A stretch of DNA of 6,491 nt from NCBI GenBank assembly GCA_903893085.1, contig CAITKS010000156.1, positions 1 through 6,491 of the forward strand, written 5' to 3'. A program made the translations under genes and the position numbers. Below, piece after piece: positions 1 through 5,599 of this stretch. The notes below the pieces were generated by a model that saw only the letters and a program-made list of their open reading frames with translations, searched no databases and was not told the DNA's origin. Source of the DNA: an uncultured Actinomycetes bacterium (GTDB lineage Bacteria; Actinomycetota; Actinomycetes; Nanopelagicales; Nanopelagicaceae). The number at the start of each line of letters is the position of its first letter. Position 1 is the first letter of the stretch.

Positions 1-614
1 CCTCGTTAACTATCAAATCTAATAACGCTCGTGACCTGCGTATTGCTGCCGAGACCGAACTCAGTGATGTTAAGCGCGAATTAAACCGTGCTGAAACCGA
101 TGTCGAACAAGTCGTCTCTCGCATCACCCGCGATGAAACTCGTTTGGGATCAGGCACAGGCTCTGCCAAGGAGTTAGAACAACTGCAGCACGAATTAGTT
201 TCGCTAGCCGCTCGCCGTGCTGAGCTTGAAGAAGTTGAACTTGAAATAATGATGCGCGTTGATGGCATTAAGGATCGCATCATTGCTTTGCAAAGTGAGG
301 AATCAGCGCTCGCCCTTGAAATTGCTAATTTAGAAATCTCAAAAGAGAACGCACTTACCGTAATCGGTGCCGATTTAGCTGAAGCTGCCCAAGAGCGCGC
401 CAAGACGGCGGCAAGTGTCAACTCTGAAGTCCTTGCTCTCTACGAGAAAATTCGCGCTAGCAATAACGGAACAGGTGCAGCCGCATTAGTAGGCAATCAA
501 TGCAAAGGCTGTCACTTAACTATTAACACTATTGAGTTACAACGTATTGCGGCGCTGGCCGAAGATGAATTGGTTCGTTGCGAAGAATGCCGATGCATTC
601 TGGTACGCGGGTAA
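1..614 (+). CDS. C4-type zinc-ribbon / coiled-coil protein, 5'-truncated
   Basis: The reading frame is open from the left edge (first whole codon at base 3) to TAA at 612, so the gene starts outside the window. A TTG at 144 lies inside the open frame and is not taken as the start. The protein is two-part. A long, charged, Glu/Leu/Ala-rich stretch (bases 3 to about 465) looks like an antiparallel coiled coil. A C-terminal zinc ribbon follows, with CKGC (Cys codons at 501 and 510) and CEEC (579 and 588), 22 residues apart, plus an extra Cys at 594. This matches the zf-RING_7 / C4 zinc-ribbon family (Rv2229c-like; FlgZ/HP0958 in Helicobacter). The actinobacterial members have no firmly assigned function, and nucleic-acid binding is only a guess. 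In actinobacteria this gene commonly sits just before the RNase HI-phosphatase fusion, as here. It ends in tandem stops, TAATAA, directly against the next ATG. Confidence 0.9.
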   Translation, partial: SLTIKSNNARDLRIAAETELSDVKRELNRAETDVEQVVSRITRDETRLGSGTGSAKELEQLQHELVSLAARRAELEEVELEIMMRVDGIKDRIIALQSEESALALEIANLEISKENALTVIGADLAEAAQERAKTAASVNSEVLALYEKIRASNNGTGAAALVGNQCKGCHLTINTIELQRIAALAEDELVRCEECRCILVRG

Positions 615-617
615 TAA

Positions 618-1703
618 ATGGCGCGTAATTTCAAGTTAACCGCCGATGGTGGATCTCGCGGAAATCCTGGACCTGCTGGTTATGGCGCAGTTGTAACCGA
701 AAATGGAAAAATCGTTGCAGAACTTTTTGATGTAATTGGTATCGCGACCAATAACGTTGCCGAATACAGCGGATTACTTGCCGGGCTAAGCCACATCAAC
801 AAACTAGATCCCGAATCAACAATTGAAGTAGCAATGGATTCAAAGTTAGTTGTCGAGCAAATGTCGGGACGTTGGCAGATTAAGCATGCTGACATGCGCG
901 ATCTTGCAAAGCAATGTCGCTCAGCACATAATCCGCTGCTAATTACTTATACATGGATTCCACGCGATGAGAATTCACATGCCGATCGTCTTGCAAACAA
1001 AGCCCTTGATGGAGAATCTGCACATAAACCAGAGCCACAGGTTCAGCAAAATTATTTATCGGAACGTCTGCGCAGTGATGAAGTTCCAACAATGATTTAT
1101 ATGGTTCGCCACGGTGAAACAGTTCTGACTCCGATGCGTAAGTTCTCTGGCACTGGCCCACTAAATCCTGTACTAACTGAAAAAGGTTTATCTCAGGCGG
1201 AGGCCGTTGCCAAAGAAATAGCAAAGTTAAAGCCAGAAGTTATCGTTGCATCGCCACTTGCACGCACCACCCAGACGGCAGAAGCGATATCTGCTGCAAC
1301 AGGAATTGAAATTATCTTCGACGAGATTTGGTATGAACTCTCATTCGGTGATTGGGACGGTCTGTCTTTTGAAGAGGTAAAAGAAAAGTTCCCTGATGAT
1401 TACCAAGCCTGGCTAAATTCTTCTTCATACGCACCTAGTGGGGGAGAATCCTACGACGAAGCAGAAATTCGAGTTGAATCCGCGCTAGAAAAAATCGCCG
1501 CCGAATATCCTGGTCAACGAGTTGTTGTTGTGACTCACAACGGAGTCATTAAGTTAGCCGCACAAATTGTTACAGGAGCTCCGACTGAAGCGGTCTTCCA
1601 TTTAGATGCAGCACCTTGTTCAATCACATCAATATCCATCTGGCCATCAGATGGACTTCGCGCACTACGTAGCCTTAATGAGACAGGACACTTCCGCGCA
1701 TGA
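618..1703 (+). CDS. Bifunctional RNase HI / histidine (acid) phosphatase
   Basis: A 361-residue fusion of two enzymes. Residues 1 to about 133 are RNase HI, which cleaves the RNA strand of RNA-DNA hybrids. The four acidic catalytic residues are visible: D10 (ADGGSRGNPG), E49 (NNVAEY), D74 (AMDSK) and D123 (HADRLAN). After a linker at about 134-157, residues 158 to about 350 form a histidine-phosphatase (phosphoglycerate mutase/CobC-like) domain. It has RHGET (catalytic H165), SPLARTTQTAE (R216), E240 in YELSFGDWDG and a second histidine, H307, in VVTHNGV. The same fusion is known as Rv2228c and SCO2299, where the phosphatase half has been linked to acid phosphatase and to CobC (alpha-ribazole phosphatase) activity; its substrate here is unknown. 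ATG at 618 follows the previous stop after 3 nt with no clear Shine-Dalgarno, so translation is probably coupled. The TGA overlaps the next start as ATGA. All key residues are present. Confidence 0.95.
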   Translation: MARNFKLTADGGSRGNPGPAGYGAVVTENGKIVAELFDVIGIATNNVAEYSGLLAGLSHINKLDPESTIEVAMDSKLVVEQMSGRWQIKHADMRDLAKQCRSAHNPLLITYTWIPRDENSHADRLANKALDGESAHKPEPQVQQNYLSERLRSDEVPTMIYMVRHGETVLTPMRKFSGTGPLNPVLTEKGLSQAEAVAKEIAKLKPEVIVASPLARTTQTAEAISAATGIEIIFDEIWYELSFGDWDGLSFEEVKEKFPDDYQAWLNSSSYAPSGGESYDEAEIRVESALEKIAAEYPGQRVVVVTHNGVIKLAAQIVTGAPTEAVFHLDAAPCSITSISIWPSDGLRALRSLNETGHFRA

Positions 1704-2596
1704 TTTCAACTAACGAGTGGATATTCACAATTGGTTTTTTAGCCGCTGTAATCATCTTTGACTTATCTCTTGCAATTATCCGTCGCAATAAAGAAACCTC
1801 CTTTGCTGAAGCCTTATCTTGGACGGCCATTTACATAGGTGCGGCAATTGGCTTTGGCATATTTCTACCTCATTGGGCAACCGGTGCGATGCAAGAAGAA
1901 TTCTTCGCAGGCTGGCTTACTGAATATGCCCTCTCTGTAGATAACATCTTTGTGTTTATTATTTTACTTGCTAGCTTGAAGGTCAAAAAAGAGTCACAAC
2001 AACTAGTTCTTCTGTTGGGAATTCTCCTAACGATTGCAATTCGCGGACTTTTGATTCCGCTCGGAGCGTCTCTAGTTTCACATTTCAGTAGCGTGTTTTA
2101 TTTCTTCGGTGCTTTCTTGATCTACACAGCATGGAAATTGATCAAGGAAGATGGAGAAGAAAATTTTGAAGAAGGTAAAGTGGTTACTGCGCTTAAGAAA
2201 CGCGGACTGAGTACTTTCTCTATTGCGCTAATCGCACTAGGTGTTACAAACTTGGTTTTCTCGCTTGACTCAATCCCAGCAATATTTGGCTTAACCCACA
2301 GCGCATATATTGTTACAACGGCCAATGTTTTTGCTCTAATGGGCTTACGCCAGCTCTACTTTTTACTTGAAGGATTGTTAACTCGTTTGATCTATCTTTC
2401 AAAAGGTCTTTCATTTATTTTGGCATTCATCGGCATCAAAATGATTTTGGAAGCGTTAAATGGCAATGGGGTTGAAGTACCTGAAATTTCTCTTGAAATC
2501 AGCCTCGGAGTGATTATTTTGACCCTAGTAATAACCGCTATAACAAGCCTTCTTGCAACGCGTAATTCCAGTCGCCGCGAAAAACACATTTCATAA
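1700..2596 (+). CDS. TerC/Alx-family integral membrane protein
   Basis: A 298-residue, highly hydrophobic protein with about eight or nine predicted membrane segments (roughly residues 6-26, 42-58, 78-93, 102-121, 131-147, 172-190, 204-222, 235-251 and 266-286). Family hallmarks are E75 and the SVDN box (D81) in YALSVDNIFVF, and the second acidic membrane box LVFSLDSIPAIF (D190). D21, R115 and K247 are further charged residues in or near the membrane. TerC proteins were named for tellurite resistance. Better-studied members act on Mn2+: E. coli Alx as exporter, and Bacillus MeeF/MeeY in metalation of secreted enzymes. The ATG overlaps the preceding TGA (ATGA), with AGGA at 1685 as a distant weak ribosome site, so translation is probably coupled. 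There is no leader in which a Mn riboswitch (yybP-ykoY type) could sit directly upstream. The stop codon lies inside the likely rnpB promoter. Family assignment is firm; the transported ion is inferred. Confidence 0.93.
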   Translation: MISTNEWIFTIGFLAAVIIFDLSLAIIRRNKETSFAEALSWTAIYIGAAIGFGIFLPHWATGAMQEEFFAGWLTEYALSVDNIFVFIILLASLKVKKESQQLVLLLGILLTIAIRGLLIPLGASLVSHFSSVFYFFGAFLIYTAWKLIKEDGEENFEEGKVVTALKKRGLSTFSIALIALGVTNLVFSLDSIPAIFGLTHSAYIVTTANVFALMGLRQLYFLLEGLLTRLIYLSKGLSFILAFIGIKMILEALNGNGVEVPEISLEISLGVIILTLVITAITSLLATRNSSRREKHIS

Positions 2597-2618
2597 ACTG
2601 AACTAGTTGCCGTATCCT
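2590..2618 (+). promoter_or_regulatory. Likely rnpB promoter
   Basis: TTCATA (2590-2595) as -35, a 17-nt spacer, and TATCCT (2613-2618) as -10; each hexamer matches the housekeeping sigma consensus at 4 of 6 positions. Counting 7 nt on from the -10 puts transcription start at G2625, exactly the first paired base of the RNase P RNA P1 helix. This agreement with the RNA end is the main support. The -35 overlaps the TAA (2594-2596) of the upstream membrane-protein gene. It is a pattern match only. Confidence 0.55.
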
Positions 2619-2624
2619 TTAAGC

Positions 2625-2976
2625 GAAGAGTCGCCCGGATCACCGCGTTGCGCAAGCACCGAGGAAAGTCCGGACTTCACAGAGCAAGGTGGTGGGTAAC
2701 ACCCACCCGGAGAAATCCGCGGGATTAGTGCCACAGAAAATAGACCGCACATGCAAATGTGTAAGGGTGAAACGGTGGTGTAAGAGACCACCAGTATTTG
2801 TAGTGATGCAGATAGCTTGGTAAACCCCACCTGAAGCAAGACCACGCAGATGGCGTTTGAGAACTGCTCGTTCGAGCCATCGGGTAGGTTGCTTGAATCT
2901 GTAAGCAATTACAGATCTAGATGGATGGTGATCCGTTCGCAAGAACGACAGGATCCGGCTTATAGGGCGACTCTTC
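2625..2976 (+). ncRNA. rnpB: RNase P RNA (class A ribozyme)
   Basis: The catalytic RNA of RNase P, which trims tRNA 5' leaders. The ends close in a perfect 12-bp P1: 2625-2636 with 2965-2976. P2 follows (2637-2641 with 2952-2956). Conserved core segments are clear: GAGGAAAGTCCGG at 2661, ACAGAAAATAGACCGC from 2733, GTAAGGGTGAAACGGTG at 2761, GCAAGACCA from 2836 and CTAGATGGATGG near 2918. Helices that can be read directly: P8 (2691-2697/2701-2707), P9 with a GAAA loop (2708-2719), a short P12 with a GCAA loop (2748-2761), P13 (2774-2779/2787-2792), P14 (2795-2800/2809-2814) and a P16-like helix (2849-2854/2876-2881). GGT at 2883-2885 in the L15 region is the site expected to pair with the tRNA 3' CCA. 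A hairpin with a GCAA loop (2934-2947) lies just before P2'. About 352 nt is a usual bacterial length. A position next to the RNase HI gene region is also seen in other actinobacteria. Exact mature ends may differ by a few bases. Confidence 0.96.
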
Positions 2977-3002
2977 TCTCACCTCTCCGCGCAAAGAGAG
3001 AA
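2974..3002 (+). terminator. Weak hairpin after rnpB, possible terminator
   Basis: TTCTCTC (2974-2980) can pair with GAGAGAA (2996-3002) around a 15-nt loop. Alternatively CTCTC (2983-2987) pairs with the same GAGAG around an 8-nt loop. The first version competes with the last bases of P1, and no T-run follows, so it is a poor intrinsic terminator. It could instead be a 3' processing or stability element, or nothing. Confidence 0.25.
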
Positions 3003-3018
3003 ATTCACAGGACTTTCC

Positions 3019-3046
3019 TTGACTTATTTGAAACAAGAATTATGGC
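3019..3046 (+). promoter_or_regulatory. Candidate promoter for the Tat-exported protein cluster
   Basis: TTGACT (3019-3024) is a good -35 (5 of 6). With a 16-nt spacer the -10 would be TATGGC (3041-3046), which has TAT but lacks the final T. Transcription would begin near 3053, giving a leader of about 25 nt before ATG 3078. It is the only reasonable match in the 101-nt gap. No convincing paired PhoP-type boxes were seen. Read-through from rnpB is the alternative source of transcription. Confidence 0.3.
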
Positions 3047-3077
3047 GTTCTCCTTATTTCTCTTTTAGAGTCTGCGA

Positions 3078-4637
3078 ATGGAAAACAACGCTTCGTATTT
3101 GATGAAGTCATGGGCAAAGGCACCAATTACCCGTAGATCTTTGTTCTTAATGGCAGTTACAACCGCAGTTGCGGGTACTTCTATAGGCAGAGCTATTGGG
3201 GTTACCGCGCCGGTAATTACCCAAGTTTTGGGTAGACCAGCAAATTCATCAATCGCAGTTAGCGTTTTGTCCTCACAACCAATCACAACGTTTGTTGAGT
3301 ATGGAACTTCAAAGACGCGTTACTCAGGTAAGACTTCTCAATTGCAAACGGCCCCAAGTACTCCGGCAGTATTTGATATAAAAGGGCTGCCAACGGGAAC
3401 AAAGGTTTACTATCGAGTTAATTACAAGGGCGCTTCGGATGCAAACTTTGTAAATGGAAAGCAATATTCATTCACCACGGCGCGCAAGGCGGGATCAACA
3501 TTTAGCTTCTCAGTTCATGGAGATACCCACCCAGAGCGGGCAGGGAAGATGTTTAATGCGGAGCTGTATGGAGTGACTCTTGCCAACATTGCGGCTCAGC
3601 AGCCTGATTTCCACATAATGATGGGCGATGATTTCAGTATTGATCCACTTATTGGCAAAGGTCAAGCAGATAAAACTAACGTTGAAAAAATTTACAGCAC
3701 ACATCGAAATTGGCTAACAACTGCGACTAGTTCTGTTCCGCTTTTCTTAGTAAATGGAAACCATGAACAAGCTGCTGCATATCTATTGGATGGCACCGAA
3801 ACTAATCCAGCAGTTTTGGCGGGTAATGCACGATTGAAGTACTACCCACTGCCAGCGCCAGATTCCTTTTATTCAGGCAATACAACGCCAATACCCGGCG
3901 TGGGACTTCCTCGCGATTACTACTCTTGGACGTGGGGTGATGCGCTATTTGTAACTCTGGATCCTTATTGGCACTCCAGTAATCCTGTTGACAATGTTGC
4001 AGGCGTGGAGGATCCAACGGCCGCTAAAGGCGGTGGCGGCGGCGGCGGTAAGAAGAAAGGTGGCGTTACACCTGTAGAAACTGCAACAGCAACGCCGACA
4101 GGAAATGGAAAAGTAACCAATCTCTGGAATATAGGAATTGGTGATGAGCAATATGCATGGCTGAGAAAGACTTTGGAAACAAGCAAAGCCAAATATAAAT
4201 TTGTATTTGCACACCATGTAATGGGTACTGGACGCGGAGCTATTGAGGTTTCTACTAATTATGAATGGGGAGGAAAGGACCCCAAAGGTCAGTCAACATT
4301 TGCTAAGGAGCGCCCAAATTGGGAACTCCCTATCCATGACTTGATGGTGAAAAATAAAGTTTCAATATTCTTCCAGGGGCATGACCACATTTTCTGTACG
4401 CAGGAGCGTGACGGTTTGATTTACCAGTCGATGCCTAATCCGGCAGATGACACATTCTCTATGTTTAATGATGATGCGTATAAGAGCGGAACGAAAGCTC
4501 CTAATTCAGGCCATGTTCGCGTTACGGTTGCACCTGCGCAAGCAAAAGTTGAGTACTTCTTGGCTGCAAGAAGCAAAGACACAAGTCGAAAAAATTTAAG
4601 TGTGGCACATAGCTACATTGTTAAGCCAAAGGCGTAG
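3078..4637 (+). CDS. Tat-exported calcineurin-like metallophosphoesterase, Fn3-like N-domain
   Basis: A 519-residue predicted exported phosphoester hydrolase. A twin-arginine signal, ITRRSLFLM (R19, R20), precedes a hydrophobic stretch (22-36). No strong AxA cleavage site is seen; VTA at 42-44 is possible. Residues about 43-135 resemble the fibronectin-like N-domain of purple acid phosphatases. The metallophosphoesterase domain carries the metal-ligand blocks in order: HGDTH (D149, H151), GDD (D184), GNHE (N228, H229), VFAHH (H379/H380) and GHDH (H435, H437). The Tyr of the GDxxY block of true purple acid phosphatases is replaced by S187, so a different metal centre is likely. A Gly/Lys-rich insert (about 305-345) interrupts the catalytic domain between the third and fourth blocks. 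ATG 3078 has only a weak AGAG (3067) as ribosome site; ATG 3102 (M9) would also keep the twin arginines. The next gene starts 2 nt after the stop. The substrate is unknown; phosphate scavenging from phosphoesters is an inference. Confidence 0.9.
   Translation: MENNASYLMKSWAKAPITRRSLFLMAVTTAVAGTSIGRAIGVTAPVITQVLGRPANSSIAVSVLSSQPITTFVEYGTSKTRYSGKTSQLQTAPSTPAVFDIKGLPTGTKVYYRVNYKGASDANFVNGKQYSFTTARKAGSTFSFSVHGDTHPERAGKMFNAELYGVTLANIAAQQPDFHIMMGDDFSIDPLIGKGQADKTNVEKIYSTHRNWLTTATSSVPLFLVNGNHEQAAAYLLDGTETNPAVLAGNARLKYYPLPAPDSFYSGNTTPIPGVGLPRDYYSWTWGDALFVTLDPYWHSSNPVDNVAGVEDPTAAKGGGGGGGKKKGGVTPVETATATPTGNGKVTNLWNIGIGDEQYAWLRKTLETSKAKYKFVFAHHVMGTGRGAIEVSTNYEWGGKDPKGQSTFAKERPNWELPIHDLMVKNKVSIFFQGHDHIFCTQERDGLIYQSMPNPADDTFSMFNDDAYKSGTKAPNSGHVRVTVAPAQAKVEYFLAARSKDTSRKNLSVAHSYIVKPKA
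4029..4049 (+). repeat. GGC/GGT glycine-codon run in the first metallophosphoesterase
   Basis: Seven consecutive glycine codons (five GGC, two GGT) encode G318-G324, followed by AAG-AAG-AAA lysines and a further Gly pair. This trinucleotide run is much more GC-rich than the surrounding gene. Loss or gain of units would change loop length without breaking the frame. Confidence 0.8.
4628..4632 (+). promoter_or_regulatory. Ribosome binding site that supports the GTG start at 4640
   Basis: AAAGG lies 7 nt before GTG 4640, inside the last codons of the preceding gene. No in-frame ATG exists between this GTG and the twin-arginine motif, so GTG is the start that keeps the Tat signal intact. Confidence 0.6.
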
Positions 4638-4639
4638 AA

Positions 4640-5599
4640 GTGAACCATAACCATGAGGTTAGACATTTAACAGATATAGATAGACGCAAATTTCTTCAAC
4701 TTTCAGGACTTGCGACTGGGCTCGCATTCGCGAATTCAATTCTTTCTCTAGATTCGGCTACCGCCCTGGCTACTGCAAAACTTCCTGGATTTACCGCCTT
4801 CGCCAAATCTGTCAAAGTGTTTAAAGGCGATAAGTACTATCTCGTAGAAAGCAACGGAATTCCAGCACACCAAATGATGGTGGGCATCAAGAGTTGGCAA
4901 CAACAAGTTCCAACCGTTCAAAATTATTCGGGAACTAATGCTTGGTCAATTCCCATCAAACCTGTAATCGCTGCTAATCCCATGTCAGCGCGTGATCACT
5001 TCTTGCGCGGAGCTATAGCAATTGCGGTCAATGGAGTTCCGATTTTTAATGCGCTTAATAACCGAGGCGATGATGCACTACTTGCTGGCGAACTTGATGA
5101 TTGGGGAGGGCACTGTGGTAGGGCTGATGATTATCACTATCACATCGCGCCAACTCATCTCCAAACGATTGTTGGTAAGAAAGCTCCAATTGCATACGCG
5201 CTTGATGGTTTTCCCATTTATGGTGAGACCGAGGTGGATGGCAAAAAAGTCAGTGGACTAGATACTTTTAACGGCCACTTCGATTCTAAAAAGAATTATC
5301 ACTATCACGCAACCAAGAGCTATCCATATATCAATGGTGGGTTTAAGGGGGTAGTGACAGAGATTGATGGTCAAGTAGATCCACAATCTTTAACAAAGGC
5401 TTTCAGGCCTGCCGGTGAACCTCTGAGGGGTGCTGTTATTACAGGGCTTGAACGTGTTGGCGATTCATCATTTGATTTGAAGTACACGCTCAATGGAAGT
5501 GATTTCCACGTTAAATACACAGCCTCACTCAAAGAGGTGAATATGCAGTTCATCGATTCAACTGGATCTACTAGGACAGAGGTATATCAACGCAAATGA
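4640..5599 (+). CDS. Tat-exported YHYH-domain protein
   Basis: A 319-residue protein from a GTG start. It opens with a His-rich stretch (MNHNHEVRH) and a near-ideal Tat motif, DRRKFLQL (R15, R16). A hydrophobic segment (about 20-36) follows; cleavage is plausible after the Ala-rich region near residues 40-46. The body matches the YHYH family (PF14240-type). It has two YHYH tetrads, at 165-168 (DDYHYH) and 220-223 (NYHYH), with the accompanying family motifs GGHCG (156-160), ALDGFPIYG (187-195), LDTFNGHF (207-214) and YPYINGGFKG (228-237). The family has no firmly established function; the His/Tyr/Cys clusters suggest metal binding, which is inference. About 80 C-terminal residues (from about 240) lie beyond the YHYH core and are not recognised. 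It sits between two paralogous metallophosphoesterases, 2 nt after the first and overlapping the second by ATGA, so co-expression is very likely. Confidence 0.9.
   Translation: MNHNHEVRHLTDIDRRKFLQLSGLATGLAFANSILSLDSATALATAKLPGFTAFAKSVKVFKGDKYYLVESNGIPAHQMMVGIKSWQQQVPTVQNYSGTNAWSIPIKPVIAANPMSARDHFLRGAIAIAVNGVPIFNALNNRGDDALLAGELDDWGGHCGRADDYHYHIAPTHLQTIVGKKAPIAYALDGFPIYGETEVDGKKVSGLDTFNGHFDSKKNYHYHATKSYPYINGGFKGVVTEIDGQVDPQSLTKAFRPAGEPLRGAVITGLERVGDSSFDLKYTLNGSDFHVKYTASLKEVNMQFIDSTGSTRTEVYQRK

Noticed and set aside
144..614. TTG at 144 as start of the zinc-ribbon gene
   Set aside because: The same frame is open to the window edge with continuous coiled-coil character, so the real start lies upstream.
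680..1224. Minus-strand open frames opposite the RNase HI-phosphatase gene
   Set aside because: The + strand frame carries all catalytic motifs; the antisense frames have none.
1640..1700. Manganese riboswitch (yybP-ykoY) before the TerC-family gene
   Set aside because: The upstream bases are coding sequence of the RNase HI fusion right up to the ATGA overlap; no leader exists.
2519..2544. TTGACC/TATAAC pair as an rnpB promoter
   Set aside because: The spacer is only 14 nt and the start would fall about 75 nt before P1; the 2590/2613 pair fits the RNA end better.
2603..2942. Minus-strand open frames of about 100 codons across rnpB
   Set aside because: They are antisense to a well-supported structured RNA and have no ribosome site or recognisable motif.
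3001..3024. Possible PhoP box (TTCACAGG) upstream of the phosphoesterase
   Set aside because: Only one loose half-site; no second repeat at the required spacing.
2850..3068. 72-codon open frame on the + strand
   Set aside because: It lies largely inside the RNase P RNA, whose helices explain the sequence, and the protein resembles nothing.
3945..4217. Minus-strand open frames with a poly-proline stretch
   Set aside because: The prolines are the reverse complement of the GGC glycine run in the phosphoesterase gene; shadow frames.
5022..5261. Short + strand frame inside the YHYH gene
   Set aside because: Out-of-frame shadow of a gene with clear family motifs on both sides.
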